NCBI RefSeq assembly: GCF_000963705.1
Contig: NZ_LAJY01000319.1
Coordinates: forward strand, 1-6,890
From: Elstera litoralis
Lineage (GTDB): Bacteria; Pseudomonadota; Alphaproteobacteria; Elsterales; Elsteraceae
Reading direction: 5' to 3'
DNA length: 6,890 nt
The notes beneath the pieces were generated by a model. The model saw only the letters and a program-made list of their open reading frames with translations. It had not been told where the DNA came from and did no database searches. A program made the translations under genes and the position numbers. Every line of letters starts with the position of its first letter. Position 1 is the first letter of the stretch. Positions 1-6,432 of this stretch are shown one piece after another.

Positions 1-271
1 CGAGGGCCAAACCGATGAGATGGCTCTCTAACCGATCCGGCGATACCCAGGCCGTGAGCGCAAGCCCAGCAAGGGCAAGCGGGATCGTTAAGATTTCCGG
101 CAAGATCATCCGGCGCGCATCGATCAACGCCAGCGCCGCGAGCCACAGCGCCAGTAGACTATCGACCGCCACGCCCCAGCCGAAAATCCAATCACCCCGG
201 CTCAATAGCGCGGAAATCCCCGCCCCCGCGAGCGTCAACCCCGCCAGAGCGAGTCTATCGCCGCCCGTCAC
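1..271 (-). CDS. Prepilin peptidase (A24 family, GspO-like), partial, runs off left edge
   Basis: I read this directly on the minus strand. A GTG at 271-269 opens a frame that stays open for 90 codons to the window edge. The product would be an inner-membrane aspartic protease that cleaves the leader of type IV prepilins or type II pseudopilins. The clearest signature is ALIDARRMILPEILTIPL around residues 48-65, which matches the family's first catalytic Asp block; D51 is the likely catalytic residue. Hydrophobic stretches at about 7-23, 30-50 and 60-75 look like membrane helices. The second catalytic motif (GxGD) would lie beyond the window. Only about 50 residues precede D51, so the N-terminal methyltransferase domain with paired cysteines, present in classical GspO/PilD, is absent. 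The start overlaps the gspD stop in a GTGA, and no Shine-Dalgarno is visible, which suggests translational coupling. CpaA of Tad systems is similarly short, but the neighbouring gspD favours a T2SS role. Confidence 0.75.
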   Translation of the reverse strand, partial: MTGGDRLALAGLTLAGAGISALLSRGDWIFGWGVAVDSLLALWLAALALIDARRMILPEILTIPLALAGLALTAWVSPDRLESHLIGLAL

Positions 272-2019
272 GGCGTCGGCGAGGGCGGCAGCGGTGCATC
301 GCGCAGTAAACGCAACCGGCTGCGCAGATCATTTTGCAGCGCGCGGGCGTCGTCGGGCCGGTCCAGAATCGTCGGCACCAGCATCACTACTAATTCCGTG
401 CGGCTGCTGGTGGTATTATTGGTGCGGAAGGCATTTCCCACAAAGGGAATATCTTGCAGCAGCGGAATGCCGGAACGCTGAGTGGTGCCATCGTCGCGAA
501 TGAGCCCGCCGACGAACAAGGGTTGCCCCGAGCGAATGGTGACGCTGCTGGTCAATAGCCGCCGGGAGAAAATCGGCGAATCGACCGAGGACACTTTATT
601 CGGCGCGACCTGCGAGACTTCTTGGCGGAACTGGAGCGTCAGTTGATCGTCCGCGCCGATGCTGGGGATGACCTCCAGGATGATGCCGGTGTTGCGATAT
701 TCGACCGAGTTAATCACCCGGTCCGAACTTTGATCGACGACAACGGTTTCCGAGCGGGTGATGACCGGCACCTGATCGCCGACCTGGATCAGCGCCCGCT
801 CCAGATTATTCACCATCAGGTTCGGCGTCGCCAGCACCGACAGGCGCGAGGCCCCGGACAGCGCGTCAATCACGGCGCGCACTTCGCCGGTGCTATTACG
901 CAGAATATAGGAAAAGCCGGTCTGCGGCGCGGCGAGCCCCAGGGTGCCGAGGTCCAACCCTGCCGTGCCGCGATAGCCATCGCCCAACCGGTTACGCAGG
1001 AACCATTCGACGCCGTAGCGCAACTCGTCACTCAGCGTGACTTCCGCCACCATCGCTTCGATCATCACTTGGCGCGGTTGAACGTCGAGTTTTTCCAGCG
1101 TCGGCAATAGCCGGTCGTAATCGAAGGGCGTCGCCAGAATGGCCAGCGTATTAGCGGCGCGGTCGGCAACGATCCGCACGCGCCCGCCATAGGCCACCAC
1201 TGGCGCGGACCGTTGGGCGGGTGTCTCGGTCAAGACCGAGGCCGTGGAGCCACTCGTCTCAGAACTTTGGGTCGTGGTCGGAACCGTCGCCGCTTGGGTT
1301 TGCGTCGTAGAACTGGTGGGGGCTGAGGAGGCGGAAGCGCCGCCGGTCGGCCCCGTGATCGAGGTGCTGGATTGCAGTTCGGCAGATTGGAAGCGCGGTG
1401 CGATGGCCCCTGCCTCGGTCGGGCCGCCCTCCCGGCGCTGGTCCAGAAGATCGCGCAGCAGGCGGGCCATATCCTCGGCGCGGCCATGACGCACGCGGTA
1501 CACATAGGGGCGCGGCTCGCCGCTGGCGGGCTGATCCAGCCGTTCGATCCAGGCGCGGGCTTCGCGCAACTGGTCGGGGCTTTGGGCGACGGCGATCACC
1601 GCCCCCAGCCGATCAATCGGCACGAAACGCAGACTGGTGCCGCTCTGGCCCTGGGGGGTTCGGAACGTCGCCTCCAGGTCGCGCACCAGATCGGCGGGTT
1701 TGCTGTGCCGCGCTTCGACCATGACGAAGGAGGTGGCGGCGAGCCACTCCACGTCGAAAATATCCACTGTGCGCGCCAACCGCTCCACGGCCTCGGGCGA
1801 GCCTTCGACGATCACGGCATTGCGCGCCGAATCGACCCCCAACACCGCCCCGCCATCGGCAAAACCCGCCAGCGTTTGCATCAATCCATCCGCCGACACA
1901 TAGCGCAGCGGAATAACGCGAACGGTCGCCCCGCCCGGCTCCGCCTGCCCGACGACAGCCCCGCCCATCCGCGCGGGCACGGGCGCGGGGAACGACCTGA
2001 AAACGCGCCATCGCTCCAC
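268..2019 (-). CDS. gspD: Type II secretion secretin GspD, main part (N1-N3 and secretin core), downstream of a frame break
   Basis: This is the major part of the outer-membrane secretin, the multimeric channel through which folded exoproteins leave. In the 583-residue open frame, N1 lies at about 32-90 (VRVIPLRYVSADGLMQTL), N2 at about 95-165 and N3 at about 170-310. A Ser/Thr/Gln-rich, probably disordered insert interrupts N3 at about 210-275. The secretin core is at about 315-552 (nt 364-1077) and contains VGDQVPVITRSE, EYRNTGIILEVIPSI, SPIFSRRLLTSSVTIRSGQ and the signature running from GQPLFVGG to IPLLQDIPFVG. A short Arg/Pro-rich tail follows. The apparent start (MERWRVFRSF) is artificial: it lies inside N0 coding sequence in the wrong frame, and the real N-terminus is encoded upstream in another frame. 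Joined with that part, the protein would be about 738 residues, normal for GspD. The stop overlaps the prepilin peptidase start. The multiple N domains argue against CpaC/RcpA of Tad pili. Confidence 0.9.
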   Translation of the reverse strand: MERWRVFRSFPAPVPARMGGAVVGQAEPGGATVRVIPLRYVSADGLMQTLAGFADGGAVLGVDSARNAVIVEGSPEAVERLARTVDIFDVEWLAATSFVMVEARHSKPADLVRDLEATFRTPQGQSGTSLRFVPIDRLGAVIAVAQSPDQLREARAWIERLDQPASGEPRPYVYRVRHGRAEDMARLLRDLLDQRREGGPTEAGAIAPRFQSAELQSSTSITGPTGGASASSAPTSSTTQTQAATVPTTTQSSETSGSTASVLTETPAQRSAPVVAYGGRVRIVADRAANTLAILATPFDYDRLLPTLEKLDVQPRQVMIEAMVAEVTLSDELRYGVEWFLRNRLGDGYRGTAGLDLGTLGLAAPQTGFSYILRNSTGEVRAVIDALSGASRLSVLATPNLMVNNLERALIQVGDQVPVITRSETVVVDQSSDRVINSVEYRNTGIILEVIPSIGADDQLTLQFRQEVSQVAPNKVSSVDSPIFSRRLLTSSVTIRSGQPLFVGGLIRDDGTTQRSGIPLLQDIPFVGNAFRTNNTTSSRTELVVMLVPTILDRPDDARALQNDLRSRLRLLRDAPLPPSPTP

Positions 2020-2486
2020 ACCAAGGCCCCGCCCTGCTGGGCGATCAAACCGCCGAGCAGTTGCACCACCCGCCCGCGCGGAACGGTGGAGGAAACGCTG
2101 ATCCGCCCCTGCACGTCCGGCGCGACCGAATAGGGGAAGCCGAGCGTATCGCCAAGCACGACGGCGACCACGTCCTTAATCTCGGCATTCTCGAACGACA
2201 GGGCGATTTCGCCCGTTGGCGTTTGCACCGCAGGCGCGCCGCCCCGGGCACCGCTGCCGCCCAGGCGTTGCCGCGCCGGTATGGTTTCGACTTGGCGCGG
2301 CGGTTCGACCGTGGCGGATGCGGGGATTGGGAGGCTCGGGGCTTCGGCCGGTGCGGGCGGGGCTAACCACCGCTCCAGCCCCGCGAAAATTCCCGGCGTC
2401 GGCGCGGTCTTTTTATCGGCGCAAGCGCCAAGAACGAGAGGAAACGCCAGAAGGAAAATCGCCGGACGGCGGGGGAGCGAAAGCAT
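1881..2486 (-). CDS. gspD: GspD 5' part: lipoprotein signal, Pro/Ala-rich linker and N0 domain, separated by frame break
   Basis: This frame encodes the true N-terminus of the secretin. It opens with a lipoprotein-type signal: MLSLPRR, then a hydrophobic run, then lipobox LGAC with C22 as the predicted acylated residue. A Pro/Ala-rich linker of about 60 residues follows. The N0 domain is at about 90-162 (GEIALSFENAEIKDVVAVVL, then PYSVAPDVQGRISV, then GGALVWSDGAF). After DGAF the frame turns into Arg/Gly/Cys-rich nonsense and stops at 1881, while N1 continues in the frame of the downstream part. I prefer the ATG at 2486. A GTG at 2498 in the same frame would add four residues (MFLR) ahead of it. 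Neither has a clear Shine-Dalgarno. The gene is divergent from the CoxL-like gene. If the break is real, this piece alone would be an exported N0 fragment of little use and the locus a pseudogene. If it is a sequencing error, the gene is intact. Confidence 0.8.
   Translation of the reverse strand: MLSLPRRPAIFLLAFPLVLGACADKKTAPTPGIFAGLERWLAPPAPAEAPSLPIPASATVEPPRQVETIPARQRLGGSGARGGAPAVQTPTGEIALSFENAEIKDVVAVVLGDTLGFPYSVAPDVQGRISVSSTVPRGRVVQLLGGLIAQQGGALVWSDGAFSGRSPRPCPRGWAGLSSGRRSRAGRPFALFRCAMCRRMD
1987..2003 (-). other. Frame break within gspD, between N0 and N1
   Basis: On the minus strand the family-like reading should run DGAF-QVVP-APVPARM. It is obtained only by shortening a TTTT run (2003-2000) to TTT and a CCCC run (1990-1987) to CCC. 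That is two single-base homopolymer differences 10 bases apart. Alternatively, one extra C in the CCCC run would join the frames as DGAFSGRSPAPVPARM, which restores the frame but looks less like GspD. No good -1 slippery heptamer is present. Homopolymer sequencing error or recent gene decay are both possible; I favour error because everything downstream is well conserved. Confidence 0.7.
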
Positions 2487-2568
2487 GCGCAGAAACACAG
2501 ACGTAAAAGGCCGGCGCAGACACTCCGCCCCAGCGGATCGCTCGTCTTAGCAAGATTAGATGACAGTT

Positions 2569-2615
2569 TAGAGACGCGTCGCCGGGCGCGCACCGCGCCT
2601 GCCGAATCGCCTCTA
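2569..2615. repeat. Nested inverted repeat in the gspD/CoxL divergent intergenic region
   Basis: An inner perfect hairpin pairs GGCGCG (2585-2590) with CGCGCC (2594-2599) around a CAC loop. It extends by a G-U and a G-C pair to 2583-2601. An outer pair of arms, TAGAGACG (2569-2576) and CGCCTCTA (2608-2615), matches with one G-U. It lies between two divergent genes, so it is not positioned as a terminator. It could be an operator or cruciform-forming site, or chance in GC-rich DNA. Confidence 0.35.
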
Positions 2616-2640
2616 GTCACGCCGCGCCGCGCCGCCTATC

Positions 2641-2668
2641 TTGATGACGCTGTTAATCTATCTATATG
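2641..2668 (+). promoter_or_regulatory. Possible sigma70-like promoter for the CoxL-like/cysQ operon
   Basis: TTGATG (2641-2646) and TATATG (2663-2668) are separated by 16 bp. Each matches four of six consensus positions. The stretch is locally AT-rich compared with its surroundings. A start of transcription around 2675 would give a leader of about 20 nt that just includes the Shine-Dalgarno. This is a prediction from spacing and composition only. Confidence 0.35.
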
Positions 2669-2682
2669 TCAGAGAAATATCG

Positions 2683-2687
2683 AGGAG
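2683..2687 (+). promoter_or_regulatory. Shine-Dalgarno AGGAG of the CoxL-like gene
   Basis: AGGAG lies 7 nt before the ATG at 2695. This decides the start: the open frame also contains a TTG at 2641 and an ATG at 2644, but those would add 18 unrelated residues and overlap the possible promoter. Confidence 0.8.
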
Positions 2688-2694
2688 ACGGGGC

Positions 2695-5031
2695 ATGGGT
2701 CAGTTCGGCATGGGGCAGCCGGTTCGGCGGGTGGAAGATGCGCGGTTTTTAACCGGCGCGGGCCGCTATACCGATGATATTTCTCTGCCCAACCAAGCCT
2801 ATGCCTTGGTGCTACGCTCGCCCTATGCCCATGCCACGATCCGCAGCATCGATGCGAGCGACGCGCTGGCGATTCCCGGCGCGCTGGCGGTTCTGACGAG
2901 CGCGGATGTCAAAGCGGCGGGTCTGAAGCCGCTTATGACGCCGATCAAGCTGAAAAATCGCGACGGGTCGGACATGGTGATGCTGCCGCGCCTGCTGCTG
3001 GCGGAAGGCAAAGTGCGCCATGTCGGCGATGGGGTGGCGCTCATTGTCGCCGAAAACCTCGATGCGGCGCGCGATATGCTGGATGCGGTGGTTGTTGAGT
3101 ACGAGGATCACCCCGCCATTGTCGATACCGCCGGTGCCGTCGCCCCCGATGCCGCGCAGGTTTATGCGGAAGCGCCGGGGAATATCTGCTTCGATTGGGG
3201 CTCGGGCCAGCCGGACGCGGTAGAAGCCGCCTTCGCCAAGGCCGATAAAATCGCCCGCCTGCGCCTGATTAATAACCGGCTGATTTCGCACGCGATGGAG
3301 CCGCGCAACGCCATCGGCGATGTCGATGCCGAGGGGCGGTTGACGCTCTATACCAGCAGCCAGGGCGTGCATGATCTACAAGAGGTTTTTGCTGAAGAAG
3401 TGTTCGGGATTGGGCGGGATCGCTTGCGCGTCGTCACCCCCGATGTCGGCGGCGGGTTCGGCACCAAGATTTTCCCCTATCCCGAACAGGCGCTGGTGCT
3501 GCTGGCGGCACAAACGCTGAAGCGCCCGGTGAAATGGACCGGCGAACGCTCCGATTCCTCGCAAGCCGACGCCCACGGTCGCGATAATGTGACCGAAGCC
3601 GCGCTCGCCCTGGATGCGGAGGGGAAATTCCTCGCGCTGTCGGTCGATACTATCGCCAACCTCGGCGGCTATATCTCCCCCTATGGGCCGTTTATCCCGA
3701 CGCTGGCGGGCACGATGATGCTGACCGGCGTTTATGCCATTCCCGCCGCCTCGGTGCGCGTGCGCGGCGTCTTCACCCATACCGCCCCGGTCGACGCCTA
3801 TCGCGGCGCGGGCCGCCCGGAAGCCGCCTATGTGATCGAACGGATGGTCGAAGAAGCCGCGCGCATCACCGGCCTCTCATCCGCCGAAATCCGCCGCCGC
3901 AATTTCATTCCCGCGGCATCCATGCCATTCAAAACCGCGCTGGGGCAGACCTATGACAGCGGCGATTTCAATCAGACGCTCACCGAAGCCTTAACGCTCG
4001 CCGATGTCGCCGGGTTCGAAGCGCGGCTGGCGGAAGCGAAAGCGCGCGGCAAACTGCGCGGGCTCGGCCTGTCCTCCTATATCGAAGCCTGCGCGGGTGG
4101 CAGCCCCGAGGACGCGCGGCTGGAGATGGACGCGGCAGGTAAGGTAACGCTCTTCATCGGCACCCAATCGAACGGCCAGGGCCACGCCACCGCCTACGGG
4201 CAGTTGGCCGCCGACGGGCTAGGCATCGACATTGCCGATATTCACATGATCCAGGGTGATACCGACCGGGTCCGCACCGGCGGCGGCACGGGCGGGTCCC
4301 GCTCGGTGCCGGTCGGCGGCGTTGCGGTGACGAAGGCGGTCGATGCCCTGATCGAAAAAGGTAAGCGCATCGCCGCCCATCTGCTCGAAGCCGCCCCGGC
4401 GGACGTGGAGTTTGCCGATGGCAGCTTCACCATCGTCGGGACAGATCGCCGGGTTGGGCTGACGGAAGTCGCGGCGCAGGCGAAAGCGGGCAAGGTGCCG
4501 GACGGCGAAACGCCGGAACTCGACGGCGACGGGCGCTGGAAGCCGCCTGCCGCCACCTATCCGAACGGCACCCATGTGGTCGAATTGGAAATCGATCCCG
4601 ATACCGGCGGGGTGACGCTGGACCGCTATGTGGTTGTCGATGATTTCGGCGCAGTGGTGAACCCGCTGATGCTGGCGGGCCAGGTTCACGGCGGTATCGC
4701 CCAGGGCGCGGGGCAGGCTTTGATTGAAGAAGCCGCCTATGATCCCGAGTCGGGCCAGCTTATCACCGGCTCCTTCATGGATTACGGCATGCCGCGCGCC
4801 GATTTGCTGCCGCAGATCGAGTTTCACCTGAAGAATGTTCCCTGCACCACCAACCCGCTCGGCATTAAGGGCGCGGGGGAAGCCGGGGCGATTGGGGCAC
4901 CGCCTGCGGTTATCAATGGGCTGCTGAACGCGCTCAGCCCGCTCGGCATCACCCATATCGATATGCCCGCGACGCCCCATAAACTCTGGCAGGCAATCCA
5001 AGCCGCCCAAGTGCAGGCCGCCGCCGAATGA
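2695..5031 (+). CDS. Form II CoxL-like molybdopterin-binding subunit (xanthine dehydrogenase / CO dehydrogenase large-subunit family)
   Basis: This 778-residue protein is a complete large subunit of a molybdenum hydroxylase, a cytoplasmic enzyme family that hydroxylates carbon centres using a pyranopterin-bound Mo. It starts MGQFGMGQPVRRVEDARFLTG, typical for the family, with a good Shine-Dalgarno. The alpha/beta hammerhead domain is at about 20-130. The Mo-cofactor-binding domains follow, with GGGFGTK at 252-258, GQGH at 494-497 and GGTGGSRSVPVGG near 525-540. GIKGAGEAG at 723-731 carries the conserved catalytic Glu (E729). The active-site loop reads AYRGAGR (368-374), the form II signature; it lacks the AYxCSFR of true CO dehydrogenase (form I), so CO oxidation should not be assumed and the substrate is unknown. 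Family members need a 2Fe-2S small subunit and usually an FAD subunit, and neither is encoded in the window. The stop overlaps the cysQ start. The usual VG(E/D)P loop reads VGDG, a small oddity. Confidence 0.92.
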   Translation: MGQFGMGQPVRRVEDARFLTGAGRYTDDISLPNQAYALVLRSPYAHATIRSIDASDALAIPGALAVLTSADVKAAGLKPLMTPIKLKNRDGSDMVMLPRLLLAEGKVRHVGDGVALIVAENLDAARDMLDAVVVEYEDHPAIVDTAGAVAPDAAQVYAEAPGNICFDWGSGQPDAVEAAFAKADKIARLRLINNRLISHAMEPRNAIGDVDAEGRLTLYTSSQGVHDLQEVFAEEVFGIGRDRLRVVTPDVGGGFGTKIFPYPEQALVLLAAQTLKRPVKWTGERSDSSQADAHGRDNVTEAALALDAEGKFLALSVDTIANLGGYISPYGPFIPTLAGTMMLTGVYAIPAASVRVRGVFTHTAPVDAYRGAGRPEAAYVIERMVEEAARITGLSSAEIRRRNFIPAASMPFKTALGQTYDSGDFNQTLTEALTLADVAGFEARLAEAKARGKLRGLGLSSYIEACAGGSPEDARLEMDAAGKVTLFIGTQSNGQGHATAYGQLAADGLGIDIADIHMIQGDTDRVRTGGGTGGSRSVPVGGVAVTKAVDALIEKGKRIAAHLLEAAPADVEFADGSFTIVGTDRRVGLTEVAAQAKAGKVPDGETPELDGDGRWKPPAATYPNGTHVVELEIDPDTGGVTLDRYVVVDDFGAVVNPLMLAGQVHGGIAQGAGQALIEEAAYDPESGQLITGSFMDYGMPRADLLPQIEFHLKNVPCTTNPLGIKGAGEAGAIGAPPAVINGLLNALSPLGITHIDMPATPHKLWQAIQAAQVQAAAE

Positions 5032-5801
5032 TTGATTTGGAAACGGTGCGCGGGCTCATCCCCGGCCTGGAGCGGATTGTGACCGAGGCAGGGGCCGCGA
5101 TCCTGCCGCTTTATGCCAATGGCTGCACGATGACGCGCAAGGGCGACGGCTCCCCTGTAACCGAGGCCGATCACGCGGCGGAAGCCGTGCTGCTGGCGGG
5201 GCTCGAAGCCCTGGCGCCGCATATCCCCATCGTCTCGGAAGAGCAAGTGGCGGCGGGTTTCTGCCCCGATTGTTCGGGCGGGCTGTGGTGGTGCGTCGAT
5301 CCGCTCGACGGCACTAAGGAGTTCGTCAACCACACTGGCGAGTTTGCCGTCTCGGTCGGGCTGATTTCCGGCCTGTATCCGGTCCTAGGCGCGCTGCGCG
5401 TGCCCGTGCAGGGCATTACCTATTCCGGCGGCCTCGGCCTCGGCGCGTGGAAGCAGATCGGCGACGAGCGTCAGCCGATCCAGATGCGTGCCGCCCCCGC
5501 CGAGGGGCTCGTCGCCATGATCTCCCGCTCCCACCGCGACGGGGCTGCTGCCGATGTTGCGCTGGCCGAACATGGGGTGACGAAACAGGTAAGCTGCGGC
5601 AGCGCTTGGAAATTCGGCCTACTCGCCGAGGGCGCGGCGGATATCATGATCCGCTATGGCCGTACCTGCGAGTGGGACACGGCGGGCGGACAAGCGATCA
5701 TCGAAGGCGCGGGCGGCCGCGTGACGGATCTCACCGGCGCGCGCCTCGCGTATGGCAAGCCGGAGTTCGGCAATAGCGCGTTTCAGGTTTTGGCGGGGTA
5801 G
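5028..5801 (+). CDS. cysQ: 3'(2'),5'-bisphosphate nucleotidase CysQ (inositol monophosphatase superfamily)
   Basis: This 257-residue, full-length protein is a Mg2+-dependent phosphatase. Family members convert 3'-phosphoadenosine 5'-phosphate (PAP) to AMP and so clear a by-product of sulfate assimilation and related transfer reactions. Metal-site motifs appear in the expected order: GSPVTEAD (D48), SEE (E71), DPLDGTKEF at 91-99 (D91, D94) and EWDTAGGQAIIEGAGG (D217). The block GSAWKFGLLAEGAADIMIRYG at 191-211 resembles the CysQ version of the fold more than plain inositol monophosphatases. The ATG at 5028 overlaps the preceding stop as ATGA, with no clear Shine-Dalgarno, so translation is probably coupled to the CoxL-like gene. 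The 3' end overlaps the convergent ParA-type gene by 19 bp. A broader sugar-phosphate or inositol phosphatase activity cannot be excluded. Confidence 0.9.
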   Translation: MIDLETVRGLIPGLERIVTEAGAAILPLYANGCTMTRKGDGSPVTEADHAAEAVLLAGLEALAPHIPIVSEEQVAAGFCPDCSGGLWWCVDPLDGTKEFVNHTGEFAVSVGLISGLYPVLGALRVPVQGITYSGGLGLGAWKQIGDERQPIQMRAAPAEGLVAMISRSHRDGAAADVALAEHGVTKQVSCGSAWKFGLLAEGAADIMIRYGRTCEWDTAGGQAIIEGAGGRVTDLTGARLAYGKPEFGNSAFQVLAG

Positions 5802-6415
5802 ACCGACCCCGCCAAGGCCGCAATCTCCTGCGCCGCCACACCAGAGGGCTCGAACTCCGAAATCCCCAATCCCGCTGCGAGCGAGGCCGCCAGCGCGGTA
5901 CGATTACCGATGCGAAAGGCCGACAGCGGCAGGCCTTGGCGCTGGGCTTCGTCGGCCACCTCCTGCGCGGCCTTTCCGCGTGGCGGCACCCGGTTGAGCA
6001 CCAGATGGGCCGGGCGCTTTTCCTCGGCGGCGAGATCGAGCGTGGCTTTCGTCGCCCACAGATCGAGCACGCTCGGTTGCAGCGGGATGAGCACCTGATG
6101 GGCGGCACGCACCGCGATTCGCGCTTCGGTGGCCGCGTGCGGGGGGCTATCGATCAACACAATGTCATAGGTTTTGGCGAGGCGTTCCACCTCCCCCGCC
6201 GTGCGCCAGCCGGTGACGGGCAGCACGAAGGGCGCGGCCCGGCCTTGCTTCTCGCTGCGCAGCTTCGCCCATTGCGTCACCGAGCCCTGCGGGTCGATAT
6301 CAGCGACAGCGACGCTAAGCCCCTGGCCGCTCCAGAAGGTCGCGAGATGGACGATGAGGGTGGTTTTCCCCGCGCCGCCCTTTTGCTGAGCAATGGTGAT
6401 AATTTTAGCCGTCAT
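5783..6415 (-). CDS. Small ParA/MinD-type ATPase, orphan (no ParB beside it)
   Basis: This 210-residue cytoplasmic P-loop ATPase is of the family that segregates DNA or positions large complexes by ATP-dependent dimerisation and nucleoid binding. Motifs are complete: deviant Walker A KGGAGKTT at 12-19 with signature Lys12, Walker A' DIDPQGS with D41, Walker B VLIDSPP at 86-92 with D89, and the downstream PLQPSVLDLWAT block at 111-122. It lacks the N-terminal DNA-binding extension of larger plasmid ParA proteins. The ATG at 6415 gives MTAKIITIAQQKGG, a normal family N-terminus; the frame is open further upstream but the extra 51 residues have no family-like features and would run into tsaC. 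The Shine-Dalgarno is weak. It is convergent with cysQ and divergent from tsaC, so it is probably monocistronic. The cargo is unknown: a chromosome, chemoreceptor or other positioning role would be a guess. Confidence 0.85.
   Translation of the reverse strand: MTAKIITIAQQKGGAGKTTLIVHLATFWSGQGLSVAVADIDPQGSVTQWAKLRSEKQGRAAPFVLPVTGWRTAGEVERLAKTYDIVLIDSPPHAATEARIAVRAAHQVLIPLQPSVLDLWATKATLDLAAEEKRPAHLVLNRVPPRGKAAQEVADEAQRQGLPLSAFRIGNRTALAASLAAGLGISEFEPSGVAAQEIAALAGSVYPAKT
5786..5819. terminator. Long hairpin at the convergent cysQ / parA-like gene ends (possible two-way terminator)
   Basis: TTGGCGGGGT (5790-5799) is perfectly repeated inverted at 5806-5815 around a 6-nt loop AGACCG. As RNA of the plus strand, the stem extends to 14 bp (5786-5819) through two G-U and two G-C pairs. 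The cysQ TAG straddles the arm/loop border, and the ParA-type stop lies just outside the stem. No T-tract follows on either strand, so it is not a textbook intrinsic terminator; it may end transcription with help or simply stabilise 3' ends. Confidence 0.5.
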
Positions 6416-6432
6416 ACGAATATGATCCGCTC

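Noticed and set aside
15..503. A 162-codon plus-strand open frame at the left edge
   Set aside because: It is antisense to the prepilin peptidase and the gspD 3' end, both supported by family motifs.
1987..2003. Programmed ribosomal frameshifting as explanation of the gspD break
   Set aside because: The TTTT and CCCC runs do not form an X XXY YYZ slippery heptamer in the required frame, and no stimulatory element was evident.
1372..2133. A 253-codon open frame on the plus strand opposite gspD
   Set aside because: It lies antisense to strongly conserved secretin sequence, has a His/Arg/Gly-rich composition typical of GC-rich shadow frames, and has no recognisable motif.
2621..2636. GCCGC/GCGCC short tandem pattern before the CoxL-like promoter region
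   Set aside because: Only about three short units; expected by chance in DNA of this composition.
4219..5010. A 263-codon open frame on the minus strand opposite the CoxL-like gene
   Set aside because: The plus strand encodes a full set of Mo-hydroxylase motifs here; the antisense product is low-complexity and Arg/Gly-rich.
2695..5031. Calling the gene a genuine aerobic CO dehydrogenase coxL
   Set aside because: The active-site loop is AYRGAGR (form II), not the AYxCSFR of proven CO dehydrogenases, and no coxS or coxM is present.
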